Both the position numbers and the translations under genes were made by a program. Below, piece by piece: positions 18,352 through 26,808 of a stretch of 64,000 nt of DNA. The stretch spans positions 1 through 64,000 of the forward strand of contig CALTVC010000016.1 of the NCBI GenBank assembly GCA_943912855.1, read 5' to 3'. A model generated the notes under the pieces. The model saw only the letters and a list, made by a program, of their open reading frames with translations, was not told where the DNA came from and ran no database searches. This stretch comes from an uncultured Flavobacterium sp. GTDB lineage: Bacteria; Bacteroidota; Bacteroidia; Flavobacteriales; Flavobacteriaceae. Every line of letters begins with the position of its first letter. Positions within the stretch are counted from its first letter, which is position 1.

Positions 18352-19608
18352 ATGAACCTGATTTTTAAAAACGCCGTTATCATTGATCCATATAATAACT
18401 ACCACAACCAAACGGTGGACATACAGGTGCAAAACGGCATCATAGCTAAAATAGGAACCAACCTTACAACTAATGGTTTTGATGTTATAGAGCTTGATAA
18501 CCTGCACGTTTCAAGGGGATGGTTTGATACCTCGGTTAGCTTTGGAGAACCAGGCCACGAAGATCGTGAAACCATAGCAAACGGACTTGATGTGGCAGCC
18601 AAGAGCGGTTTTACCGATGTGGCGGTTCAGCCTACAGGTAGCCCGGTTGCTGATAAACAGGCGGATATTTATTTCCTGAAAAGTAAAGATGCTCATACAG
18701 CTACTAGCATCCATCCTATAGGTGCACTTACAAAAGGTAGTGAAGGAAAGGACATAGCCGAACTTTTTGATATGAAGAATGCCGGTGCGGTAGCTTTTGG
18801 TGATTACCAGAAAGCGCTACAGGACGCTAACATCTTTAAGATAGCCCTGCAATACGTTCAGGATTTCAACGGACTGGTTATAGCGTTTGCCCAAGACGAT
18901 AAAATTAAAGGAAAAGGCGTAGTGCATGAAGGTATTGTAAGTACCCGTTTGGGGCTTAAAGGCATTCCTTCACTTGCCGAAGAATTGCAGATAGCGCGCA
19001 ATCTGTATTTACTTGAATACACAGGGGGAAAATTACACATACCTACCATAAGTACAGCAAAATCAGTACAGCTTATTCGTGAAGCTAAAGCGAAAGGACT
19101 TAAAGTAACCTGTAGTGTTGCTGTGCATCAGTTGATATTTACAGATGAGGTACTGACTGACTTTAGCAGTAATTACAAAGTGTTACCTCCGCTTCGCACA
19201 GAAGAAGAAAGAAAAGCTTTAGTAGAAGGTGTGTTAGACGGTACTATTGATATCATAACTTCAGATCATAATCCGCTTGATGTAGAGGTTAAAACACTAG
19301 AATTTGATCTGGCTAAAGACGGAACCATTGGTCTTGAAAGCGCTTTTGGTGCGCTTAACAGTATACTTCCTCTTGAGGTAGTCATTGAAAAGCTAACTGC
19401 GGGTAAAGCGATTTTTGGTATAGAAAACCACGCCATTGCAGAAGGAGATAAGGCTTCATTTACGTTGTTTAATCCTGAGGGCGGACATATATTTGATGTG
19501 AAGGATATTCTTTCTAAATCTAAAAACTCAGCATTCGTAGGACAGGCTCTCGCGGGAAAAGCTTATGGTATTTATAATAACGGTAAACTGGTGCTGAATG
19601 CAAAATAA
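18352..19608 (+). CDS. dihydroorotase-like protein lacking the metal ligands
   Basis: A 418-residue amidohydrolase-fold protein closest to class I dihydroorotases. Conserved scaffold segments are easy to see (EPGHEDRET, LGLKGIPSLAEE, STAKSVQLIREAKAKG, SDHNP, GTIGLESAFG). The active site is missing: the usual D-x-H-x-H-x-R becomes D59-T-S61-V-S63-F-G65, so both metal histidines and the substrate arginine are lost, and HIxHVST becomes HIPTIST. I infer a non-catalytic homologue, perhaps structural for aspartate transcarbamoylase as known for some PyrC' proteins. Such copies recur in flavobacteria beside a true pyrC, which is not in this window. It overlaps the next gene by 11 bases. Confidence 0.85.
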   Translation: MNLIFKNAVIIDPYNNYHNQTVDIQVQNGIIAKIGTNLTTNGFDVIELDNLHVSRGWFDTSVSFGEPGHEDRETIANGLDVAAKSGFTDVAVQPTGSPVADKQADIYFLKSKDAHTATSIHPIGALTKGSEGKDIAELFDMKNAGAVAFGDYQKALQDANIFKIALQYVQDFNGLVIAFAQDDKIKGKGVVHEGIVSTRLGLKGIPSLAEELQIARNLYLLEYTGGKLHIPTISTAKSVQLIREAKAKGLKVTCSVAVHQLIFTDEVLTDFSSNYKVLPPLRTEEERKALVEGVLDGTIDIITSDHNPLDVEVKTLEFDLAKDGTIGLESAFGALNSILPLEVVIEKLTAGKAIFGIENHAIAEGDKASFTLFNPEGGHIFDVKDILSKSKNSAFVGQALAGKAYGIYNNGKLVLNAK

Positions 19609-19936
19609 TATAGATGCCAAAACAATAGAGCAGGGAAAGTCTATTGCTATTACTGCTTATATACTTGTAATTGGCGCATTTATAGCCATGTCTATGAATT
19701 CTGAACACAAGAATCCTTATGCCTCTTTCCACGTGAGGCAGGCGTTAGGGTTGTCGCTGTTATTTATAATTATAGGGTATACACTTAGCGGTTTTTGGGC
19801 TCCAATGGTAGTTTACCCATTTTGGATTGTGATGTCATTGCTTTGGTCATACGGCATATACACGGCTATAGCAGGTATTACTAAGCCAATCCCACTTTTG
19901 GGCGGATTTTTTCAAAAGTTTTTCAAGAAATTTTAA
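19598..19936 (+). CDS. Tic20/DUF4870-like membrane protein
   Basis: A 112-residue protein with three or four hydrophobic helices (about 17-33, 48-68, 72-98). The signature NPYASFHVRQALGLSLLF, in which a short HxRQ motif precedes a helix, marks the DUF4870/Tic20-like family, which databases often name import component protein. The ATG overlaps the end of the dihydroorotase-like gene by 11 bases and the stop lies 3 bases before the esterase gene, so translation is probably coupled. Its role in bacteria is not established, and no transport function should be assumed from the name. Confidence 0.8.
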   Translation: MQNNIDAKTIEQGKSIAITAYILVIGAFIAMSMNSEHKNPYASFHVRQALGLSLLFIIIGYTLSGFWAPMVVYPFWIVMSLLWSYGIYTAIAGITKPIPLLGGFFQKFFKKF

Positions 19937-19939
19937 TAT

Positions 19940-20584
19940 ATGGAGTTGTCATTATATCATCTGGTTCGTGAGCCTAAAGTAAAACAGGAGAAGAATCCGT
20001 TACTTGTACTTATACATGGGTACGGTAGTAATGAGGAAGACCTGTTTGGTTTTGCTGAACAGTTACCGGACGAATACTTTATCATTTCGGTACGTGCGCC
20101 GTATACGTTGCCAGGCTACGGTTTTGCATGGTATGCAATTAACTTTGATGCCGATATGAACAAATTTACTGATGATACACAGGCGGCACAATCGCGTGAT
20201 CTTATTGCTAAATTTGTTGATGAGACAATAGCGGCATATCCGATAGATAAAGATAATATAACGCTTATCGGATTTAGCCAGGGTGCTATACTAAGCTATT
20301 CGGTAGCGCTAAAGTATCCTGAAAAAATAAATAGGGTAGCCGCGCTTAGCGGATATTTACATACTGCCATACTACCACAGGATTTAAGTGTTGAGAAAGT
20401 AAACAAACTAAGATTCTTTATATCTCACGGTATCGTAGACCAGGTAATCCCGGTAGACTGGGCGCGTAAAGCCCCTGAGTTTTTAAATACGTTGGGCATT
20501 GCTAATGAGTACCACGAGTATCCGGTAGGGCATGGTGTAGCACCACAAAACTTCTATGATTTAGTAAAATGGCTGGATAAATAA
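19940..20584 (+). CDS. alpha/beta hydrolase (carboxylesterase/phospholipase family)
   Basis: The 214-residue cytoplasmic protein fits the small carboxylesterase/lysophospholipase (YpfH/EstB-like) group. The oxyanion segment is LIHGYGSNEEDLFG (about 24-37); the nucleophile elbow is GFSQGA (Ser near 113); the acid is the Asp in HGIVDQVIP; and the His is in YPVGHGVAP. It is the last gene of the BatA-domain operon and ends before a strong terminator. Ester substrates cannot be predicted. Confidence 0.88.
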   Translation: MELSLYHLVREPKVKQEKNPLLVLIHGYGSNEEDLFGFAEQLPDEYFIISVRAPYTLPGYGFAWYAINFDADMNKFTDDTQAAQSRDLIAKFVDETIAAYPIDKDNITLIGFSQGAILSYSVALKYPEKINRVAALSGYLHTAILPQDLSVEKVNKLRFFISHGIVDQVIPVDWARKAPEFLNTLGIANEYHEYPVGHGVAPQNFYDLVKWLDK

Positions 20585-20609
20585 ATCCTAACTAATTACA
20601 TCATAAAAA

Positions 20610-20643
20610 AAAAGCCGGATTTGAATTTTCAAATCCGGCTTTT
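20610..20643. terminator. bidirectional intrinsic terminator
   Basis: A 15-bp perfect stem (AAAAGCCGGATTTGA with its complement) and an ATTT loop between the convergent esterase and exonuclease/phosphatase genes, A-rich left and T-rich right. Confidence 0.93.
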
Positions 20644-20646
20644 TAG

Positions 20647-21483
20647 TTATTTTATCTCAAGTTCTGAATATACTGCCAAGTGGTCGCTGTAGTAATGAGT
20701 GTCTTTATTATCGCTTAGTATGGCGTATTTGGTTACTGTTATATTTTTCTTTGGTATGAATATGTAATCCAAACGCTCTGTAACAGGTTTTGTAAAGTCA
20801 AATGCGTTCCAGGTACCATCAGGGCCGTACACTAATTTGGCAACTTTACGGGTGTCGTTAAGTTCGCCGGTTATGCGTTGTATGCTTTCGTTTTCTTCTG
20901 TAAGGTTAAAGTCTCCGGTTAGCACAAAAGGGTAGCCTTCCTTATTCAGTTCTTTTATTTTGTTAAGGATTAGCTTTGCACTTTCCATACGTGCCGTAGT
21001 GCCAATGTGGTCAAAGTGCGTATTGAATACCCAGATTTTTTTCTTTGTTTTCAGGTTTTCAAAAAGCCCGTAGGTGCATACACGGTTACAGGCAGCATCC
21101 CATCCTAGTCCTGGCTTTTCGGGCGTTTGCGATAGCCAGAAAGTACTTTGTTTTATTATCTTGTATTTATCCTTATTGTAAAATATAGCCGAAAACTCGC
21201 CTTTTTCTTTACCGTCATCACGGCCTACACCTATAAAGTCATAAGCAGAAAGCGTGTTGTCCAGATAATGCATTTGCTGAGGCAACGCTTCCTGTACTCC
21301 CATAAAATCAGGCTCATAAAATCGCACCTGATTGGCAAGTAAGTCTTTTCGTTTGTCCCAGCGGTTATCGCCGTCACTGTCTACATCCAGGCGGATGTTG
21401 TAGGTCATTACTTTGGTGGTGGTTTGTGCGGTAATGCCCTGCAATGTGAGCAGCATTGTAAGGCTCAAGAATAATTTATTCAT
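20647..21483 (-). CDS. secreted endonuclease/exonuclease/phosphatase family protein
   Basis: The product is 278 residues. It has a signal peptide (MNKLFLSLTMLLTLQGITAQ) followed by a complete EEP fold: MTYNIRLD (Asn), GVQEALPQQ (metal Glu), NTHFDHIG (His), LTGDFNLTEEN (Asp/Asn) and the terminal YYSDHLAVY (Asp-His). All catalytic positions are intact. Exported members are often phosphodiesterases or deoxyribonucleases, but the substrate cannot be decided. It is 36 bases downstream of the 170-residue exported protein gene on the same strand and probably cotranscribed with it. Confidence 0.9.
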   Translation of the reverse strand: MNKLFLSLTMLLTLQGITAQTTTKVMTYNIRLDVDSDGDNRWDKRKDLLANQVRFYEPDFMGVQEALPQQMHYLDNTLSAYDFIGVGRDDGKEKGEFSAIFYNKDKYKIIKQSTFWLSQTPEKPGLGWDAACNRVCTYGLFENLKTKKKIWVFNTHFDHIGTTARMESAKLILNKIKELNKEGYPFVLTGDFNLTEENESIQRITGELNDTRKVAKLVYGPDGTWNAFDFTKPVTERLDYIFIPKKNITVTKYAILSDNKDTHYYSDHLAVYSELEIK

Positions 21484-21519
21484 TGGGTTTTGTTTGTTAG
21501 GCGCTAATGTAATACAGGA

Positions 21520-22032
21520 TTATTCAGAAACAATAAGCCCGAAGAATCGGTACTTACCGTCTTTTTTAATAAACCTAAAGGCATGAGAACCACCTTTGTG
21601 GTCTTTAGAAATCTGTCCGGGTAGGTAAGTATGTACCCATACATCATATACTTTCAGGTCTTTTGCGGTGCTTGCCGGTGCATCCGGTGCTTTGTATTTT
21701 TTTATGACACCCGACGCAAAGGTATACCCTCTTGAAGCCAATGCCTTATATATAGCCGACTGTGAAAAGTACCCTGACGTTTGGTCATAGAAAATTGAAG
21801 CAGGTAATGAAGCGCCTTCTTTAGTAAAGCCATCTACTTCAGGACAGTCTCCACATTCTACATTTAAAAGTGAAATTTGTAAAAAAGCCTGTTTTTGTTT
21901 CTTGGTTAGTGATTCAACCAGTTTTATGAAGGTTTGATCCAGTACATCCCATTCGCTGGCCTTTTTAGCAGGAGTTTGTGCCAAAGCCGTTGTAGTGGTA
22001 ATCAGTAAAAACAGGTAAACAAGTTTTTTCAT
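21520..22032 (-). CDS. secreted protein of unknown function
   Basis: A 170-residue product with a signal peptide (MKKLVYLFLLITTTTALA, cleaved near AQ). After a Lys-rich helix (about 35-50) there is a CGDCPEVDGF motif with a CxxC pair (about 60-63) that could bind metal or form a disulfide. The C-terminal half is beta-rich (YDVWVHTYLPGQ, GSHAFRFIKKDGKYRFFGL). I do not recognise the family. It heads a probable two-gene operon with the EEP protein. Confidence 0.7.
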   Translation of the reverse strand: MKKLVYLFLLITTTTALAQTPAKKASEWDVLDQTFIKLVESLTKKQKQAFLQISLLNVECGDCPEVDGFTKEGASLPASIFYDQTSGYFSQSAIYKALASRGYTFASGVIKKYKAPDAPASTAKDLKVYDVWVHTYLPGQISKDHKGGSHAFRFIKKDGKYRFFGLIVSE

Positions 22033-22074
22033 TTTCAGTTTGAGTTTGCGGTGCTAAAATACATATATAAACGC

Positions 22075-22106
22075 AAAAAGCGTTGGTTTTAATACCAACG
22101 CTTTTT
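22075..22106. terminator. terminator overlapping the rhlE 3' end
   Basis: AAAAAGCGTTGGT pairs with ACCAACGCTTTTT around a six-base loop. The rhlE stop codon (22091-22089) lies inside the loop, so gene and terminator overlap. On the minus strand a T5 run follows the stem. Confidence 0.8.
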
Positions 22107-23381
22107 ATTTTTTTTAGCTCCTTCCGACTTGCGGGAATTGCTATTGTCTGTTCTTGGCTTTTTGCCTTTATTAGCACCTCCTGCCTTATTTTTATTTCTG
22201 AAATCAGGTTTAGGCGGGTTGGCTTTGCTTTCGGCAGTTTCCTCCTTATGTGGGTAAGGATGTCCGTCTATTACTTTTATCTTAAGGCGGATAAGCTTTT
22301 CTATATCTTTTAGGTACGGTAACTCGTCTTTACCACAAAATGATATGGCAAGTCCGCTGTTACCAGCACGCCCGGTACGGCCTATACGGTGTACGTATGT
22401 TTCAGGTATGTTAGGCAGGTCAAAGTTTATTACATACGGCAGGCTTTCAATATCTATACCACGAGCGGCAATATCTGTAGCCACAAGTACAGGGATTTCC
22501 TTGTTTTTAAAGGCATCCAGTACACGCTGACGTGCACTTTGTGATTTATCACCATGTATGGCACCACTCTCTACACCATGTTTCTTAAGCGATTTAACTA
22601 CGTTATCGGCACCGTGCTTGGTACGTGTAAATACCAAAACGTTATTTAGCTTTTCATTGCGTATAAGGTGGTAAAGCAGCTTGTTTTTGTCAGATTTCTC
22701 TACAAAGTAAATTTGTTGCGCTACCTTTTCGGCAGTTGACGATATAGGCGCTACCGAAACATATTCCGGTTTTGTAAGGAACGTATCAGCAAGCTCACGT
22801 ATCGGTAATGGCATAGTGGCCGAAAACAATAACGTTTGCCTGTTATCCGGGGTTAACTTTACTATCTTTTTTACATCGTTTATAAAGCCCATGTCTAGCA
22901 TTTGGTCGGCTTCATCAAGTACCAGCTGGTGCAGGTTATTCAGGTTAACAAAGCCCTGCTTGTACAAGTCAAGTAGTCGACCCGGAGTAGCTATAAGTAC
23001 ATCCACGCCACTTTTAAGTTGGTCTACCTGAGGTTTCTGGTTTACACCACCAAATATGGTAATGGTACGTATGTTAGTATACTTGGCATACGCGTCAAAG
23101 TTTTGGGCTATCTGTACAGCAAGTTCGCGGGTAGGCGTAACTACCAGCGTACGGATGTATTTTACCTTTTTGGCGGCACCTACAATAGGGTGTATGTTAT
23201 TGATGATAGGAATGGCAAAAGCGGCCGTTTTTCCGGTACCGGTCTGTGCGCAACCTACAAGGTCATTGCCGGCTATAATAAGTGGTATCGCCTGCTGCTG
23301 AATAGGAGTAGGGCTTTCGTATCCTACATCTGCTATGGCCTGTTGCAGCTGGCTTATAAGGTTAAGATCTTCAAATTTCAT
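22089..23381 (-). CDS. rhlE: DEAD-box ATP-dependent RNA helicase, RhlE type
   Basis: The 430-residue protein has the full helicase core: Q motif (PTPIQQQAIP, about 25-34), motif I AQTGTGKT (45-52), PTRELA, TPGR, DEAD (in LDEADQMLDMGF), SAT, and in the second RecA domain FTRTKHGAD, DIAARGID and HRIGRTGRAG. The C-terminal 50 residues are a basic, disordered RNA-binding tail rich in Lys, Asn and Ser, as in RhlE proteins. It likely remodels structured RNA or ribosome precursors. It is monocistronic. Confidence 0.95.
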   Translation of the reverse strand: MKFEDLNLISQLQQAIADVGYESPTPIQQQAIPLIIAGNDLVGCAQTGTGKTAAFAIPIINNIHPIVGAAKKVKYIRTLVVTPTRELAVQIAQNFDAYAKYTNIRTITIFGGVNQKPQVDQLKSGVDVLIATPGRLLDLYKQGFVNLNNLHQLVLDEADQMLDMGFINDVKKIVKLTPDNRQTLLFSATMPLPIRELADTFLTKPEYVSVAPISSTAEKVAQQIYFVEKSDKNKLLYHLIRNEKLNNVLVFTRTKHGADNVVKSLKKHGVESGAIHGDKSQSARQRVLDAFKNKEIPVLVATDIAARGIDIESLPYVINFDLPNIPETYVHRIGRTGRAGNSGLAISFCGKDELPYLKDIEKLIRLKIKVIDGHPYPHKEETAESKANPPKPDFRNKNKAGGANKGKKPRTDNSNSRKSEGAKKNKKRWY

Positions 23382-23425
23382 TAAATACAGTACCGCTTTT
23401 TATGGTGCGGCTTTACATTAGCCCG

Positions 23426-23433
23426 CAAAGGTA
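23426..23433 (-). promoter_or_regulatory. -7 promoter box of rhlE
   Basis: TACCTTTG on the minus strand, 44 bases upstream of the rhlE ATG. The leader also contains a small CCGC/GCGG hairpin. Confidence 0.5.
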
Positions 23434-23484
23434 GGCTTTTTATTTATATTCTTTTGTTTAATTATGTTTTTGTAAATCAAAACA

Positions 23485-24972
23485 TTAGTTCGATTTACTA
23501 AAGCGTGCCATAAGTTCTGTTACTATTTCTTCAGTGCGCTTATTTTGCATTTTCTTTTGCAGTCGGGTAGGAGCTGCGGCTCTTACATTACAGTCGGGTA
23601 TGGCGCAACTTTCGCAGGTGACGCCCACAAGCATACGCGATATCGGCTCTTTTTTAAGGAAAGGAACTTTGTTAACCAGGTCTTTACTGTGCAAAATACC
23701 CAAGGCAATACTACGATATTTACCTGCACGGAAAGGGTCTTCCATAGAGGATGAAAGTACCAGATATTCATTATCGGTATTGGCATATTGCGAAATCTGA
23801 GCACCAAAGGCGGCCTTTGTTTTTGTGGCTGCAATCTGTTTCAGGGTACGAAGCCCAACCCATCTACGGCAGTAATGCTCATTGTTTTCGTTGGCATGAG
23901 GCTCCTGCAGGTTGGTTATGTGTAGCTCTTTTTCCAGCCTGAAATCATCATTCGCCGGGTTGTGCGAAAACCTGAGGAAGAAGATATTACGCATGTTGAA
24001 GTCCTTAGGTAATATATTGGTAAGGCGCTGGTAAAAGGTTTCAGGCGAATCAGTAAACGAAGCCATCATATCCTGTAAAAGTTCAGGATGCCATTCTTCC
24101 TGAGAAAGGAACTCTTTTAGTTGCGTGCCTAATCTTTTCCTTGGAATGATGAGTGCTCCAGCAAAGTATGATGCAAAGAAGTTGCTCAGTACCTGGTCAA
24201 AACTGTCAAATTTAATCCATGAAAAGGTGAATAACCTGTCTTGTATGCCAAGGTAATTGTAGGCTATTTCCTTGGCGTAAATAAACGTCTTTTGAGATTC
24301 GTCTACGCTCTGGCTTAATAACAACGTTTTGGTTTCCGGTACAAAAACCGAACGCAAATTAGTCAGTTCGCTGTACTCGCTCAGGGCTTCATTGTTAAAA
24401 CTATAACCGTATTCCTCGCGGAGTATGTCTTCCAGTTCGTCAGGGTTTATTTTTTCATTCAGATTGATATTGTAGGCTTTGGCAAACAACTCCACCTTCT
24501 TTTCCAGATCGTCAAAATAATTGTTTTGGGCTTCCTGATATGAACGAAGTGCCGCAAGGAAAAAACTTTCCCGGCTCAGGTTGTAGTGCTTGGCTATTTC
24601 TATCAGGGTACTGATGAAGGCGTTAACCTTAACAGGTGCTTCGGCAATGATGTCTATAAGGTCGCTTTCGCGAATACCGAAGAGTTCCAGCGGAATTTCC
24701 TTTAGTAGCCTTGATTGCAGGATTTCGCCTATGGGGGCCAGGTTTTTATCCAGCTTAAGCGATACCAAATGGTCGTAAGTAGTTTCCAGCGCGTCGGCTA
24801 TTTGCAAAATTTTATCGCGCTTAGGGTATTTCTTTCCTTTTTCTATTTCGTTAAGGTACGATTTAGACAGCCCCGTCTTTTTGGACAGCCCAAAAAGCGA
24901 GAGGTCTTTCTCGTTCCTTATTTGCTTCATTTTTAGCCCAAAAATCAGGCGGATGTACTCTTCTTCAACCAT
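23485..24972 (-). CDS. RamB-like XRE regulator with a degenerate IrrE-type domain
   Basis: A 495-residue transcription factor divergent from aceB. The N-terminal XRE helix-turn-helix (about 14-70; LSLFGLSKKTGLSKSYLNEIEKG) is followed by an IrrE/ImmA-like domain and a C-terminal DUF2083-type region with the Cys pattern CESCAIPDCNVRAAAP, the layout of short-chain acyl-CoA regulators such as RamB of Corynebacterium, which controls aceA/aceB. The zincin motif expected as HExxH reads KEIAYNY (about 233-239), so it has no metalloprotease activity. Its position next to aceB-aceA makes control of the glyoxylate shunt by acetate or acyl-CoA status the best inference. Confidence 0.85.
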   Translation of the reverse strand: MVEEEYIRLIFGLKMKQIRNEKDLSLFGLSKKTGLSKSYLNEIEKGKKYPKRDKILQIADALETTYDHLVSLKLDKNLAPIGEILQSRLLKEIPLELFGIRESDLIDIIAEAPVKVNAFISTLIEIAKHYNLSRESFFLAALRSYQEAQNNYFDDLEKKVELFAKAYNINLNEKINPDELEDILREEYGYSFNNEALSEYSELTNLRSVFVPETKTLLLSQSVDESQKTFIYAKEIAYNYLGIQDRLFTFSWIKFDSFDQVLSNFFASYFAGALIIPRKRLGTQLKEFLSQEEWHPELLQDMMASFTDSPETFYQRLTNILPKDFNMRNIFFLRFSHNPANDDFRLEKELHITNLQEPHANENNEHYCRRWVGLRTLKQIAATKTKAAFGAQISQYANTDNEYLVLSSSMEDPFRAGKYRSIALGILHSKDLVNKVPFLKKEPISRMLVGVTCESCAIPDCNVRAAAPTRLQKKMQNKRTEEIVTELMARFSKSN

Positions 24973-24993
24973 AAATGCAAATATTACATTTTT

Positions 24994-25044
24994 TTGCGAA
25001 ACAGCAATAGTTTGATTTATTTTTAAATTTAGCGAACGTTCGCT
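24994..25044. promoter_or_regulatory. candidate operator of the RamB-like regulator
   Basis: AGCGAACGTTCGCT at 25031-25044 is a perfect 14-bp palindrome, and a matching half-site GCGAAAC lies at 24996-25002. Both are in the divergent region between the regulator gene and aceB. The sites are seen; binding by the regulator is inferred. Confidence 0.55.
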
Positions 25045-25106
25045 TGTTTTGTAAATTTTTATTTTTTAATATTGTCATGTACTTTAACCCAAACCTCTTA
25101 CGCATT

Positions 25107-26690
25107 ATGGAAACGAACGTAAAAAAAAGTGAAGTAACTGTAGCCGGTAAACCCTACAGCGAAATACTTACCTCAAGAGCACTACAGTTTCTTGGGGCGC
25201 TACACGAAAACTTTAATAACAAAAGGCTTGGTTTGCTTACCGATCGTGAAGCACGCCAGCGCGAATTTGATAAAGGAGCGTATCCGTCGTTTCCGCCGGA
25301 GACCGATTATGTACGTAACGGCAACTGGACGGCTTCTAAACTCCCTGAAGATTTACTTGACCGTCGTGTAGAAATTACCGGACCGGTAGACCGTAAAATG
25401 GTTATTAACGCCCTTAATAGCGGTGCAAGTGTTTTTATGGCTGATTTTGAAGACAGTTGTGCACCTACCTGGGCAAACCTTATGGAAGGGCAGCAGAACC
25501 TTAAAGATGCTGTAAACAAAACGATAAGCCTGGAACAAAACGGAAAAAGCTATAAGCTAAACGATACTACAGCAGTACTGCTGGTACGTCCGCGTGGCTT
25601 GCATCTTGAAGAAAAACACCTTCAGGTGAATGGTCAATATATGAGCGCGTCATTGGTAGATTTTGGTTTATACCTTTATCATAATGCGCAATCGTTATCG
25701 CAAAATGGTTCAGGACCATATTTTTATTTGCCGAAACTAGAACATTATACAGAGGCACGGTGGTGGAACGAGGTTTTTGTCTTTGCTCAGCAATACCTCA
25801 ATATTTCGCGTGGTACAATAAAAGCCACCGTGCTTATTGAAACAATCACGGCGAGTTTTCAGCTCGACGAGATTATTTATGAGCTTAGGGAACACATAGC
25901 AGGTTTAAACTGCGGAAGGTGGGATTACATTTTTTCGTATATCAAGAAACTAAAAAATCATCCCGGCTTTATGGTTCCCGACAGGGATCAGGTAACCATG
26001 GTGTCCCCATTTATGGCGGCCTATTCATTAAGGGTAATACAGCGCTGCCACAAACGCAACATCCATGCTATAGGCGGTATGGCAGCGCAAATTCCCGTGA
26101 AGAACGATGAGGAAGCTAATAACGCGGCTTTTGCCAAGGTAAAGGCAGACAAAGAACGTGAAGCCAAGAACGGACATGACGGTACGTGGGTGGCGCACCC
26201 TGCATTAGTGGAAGTTGCGCTGAAGGTTTTCAATGAAAACATGCACACCAAAAACCACATCCACATTAAGCGGAACGATGTAGTTATTACAGAGCAGCAA
26301 TTGCTGGAAATGCCCAAAGGAACGATTACCGAAAAAGGTGTTCGTAAGAACATTAATGTAGGCATCTTGTACGTAGAAAGTTGGATTACAGGTACAGGAG
26401 CTGCTGCGCTGTATAATCTTATGGAGGATGCTGCTACTGCCGAAATATCACGTATGCAATTATGGCAATGGATTAAGGCAGGTGTAACTATAGACAACGG
26501 TACACACCTTAGCCCGGAACTTTATGAGTTATGGGTTGCCGAAGAGCTGGATAACATTAAAGACTACGTAGGTGCCGAGCGTTTTGAAAAGGGTAGGTTT
26601 GATGAAGCGGTGTCAATATTTAATAAACTCGTCTTGGCTGAAGACCCTGCCGAGTTTCTTACCTTGGAAGCCTATGATTATATAGACTAA
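25107..26690 (+). CDS. aceB: malate synthase A
   Basis: Condenses glyoxylate and acetyl-CoA to malate, the second step of the glyoxylate shunt. The protein has 527 residues from ATG 25107 (METNVKKSEV). Type A signatures are seen: ITGPVDRKMVINALNSGA, FMADFEDSCAPTWANLMEGQ (catalytic-site Asp/Glu), VRPRGLHLEEKH with the conserved Arg, LIETITASFQLDEIIYELREH, CGRWDYIFSYIKK and the C-terminal MEDAATAEISRMQLWQW with the catalytic Asp. The frame is open upstream to 25044 but that part is not conserved. aceA follows 118 bases downstream with a hairpin between. Confidence 0.97.
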   Translation: METNVKKSEVTVAGKPYSEILTSRALQFLGALHENFNNKRLGLLTDREARQREFDKGAYPSFPPETDYVRNGNWTASKLPEDLLDRRVEITGPVDRKMVINALNSGASVFMADFEDSCAPTWANLMEGQQNLKDAVNKTISLEQNGKSYKLNDTTAVLLVRPRGLHLEEKHLQVNGQYMSASLVDFGLYLYHNAQSLSQNGSGPYFYLPKLEHYTEARWWNEVFVFAQQYLNISRGTIKATVLIETITASFQLDEIIYELREHIAGLNCGRWDYIFSYIKKLKNHPGFMVPDRDQVTMVSPFMAAYSLRVIQRCHKRNIHAIGGMAAQIPVKNDEEANNAAFAKVKADKEREAKNGHDGTWVAHPALVEVALKVFNENMHTKNHIHIKRNDVVITEQQLLEMPKGTITEKGVRKNINVGILYVESWITGTGAAALYNLMEDAATAEISRMQLWQWIKAGVTIDNGTHLSPELYELWVAEELDNIKDYVGAERFEKGRFDEAVSIFNKLVLAEDPAEFLTLEAYDYID

Positions 26691-26732
26691 GAAACCCATT
26701 TTAACCCAAACATATTTAACCCAAACAAAAAT

Positions 26733-26768
26733 GCCTGCCGTATGCGGCAACATACTGGCAGGCTGTTT
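26733..26768 (+). terminator. hairpin with U-run between aceB and aceA
   Basis: GCCTGCC (26733-26739) pairs with GGCAGGC (26757-26763), extended inward by four more pairs after a one-base bulge, and TGTTTTT follows. It looks like an intrinsic terminator inside the operon, so it may allow partial termination or mark a processing/stability element. Confidence 0.65.
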
Positions 26769-26808
26769 TTAAACAATTAGCAATAATCATTTAAAGCGAG
26801 ACAAAATT

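Noticed and set aside
25044..25106. N-terminal extension of malate synthase
   Set aside because: The extension resembles no malate synthase and begins at the end of the palindromic operator; METNVKK at 25107 fits the family length.
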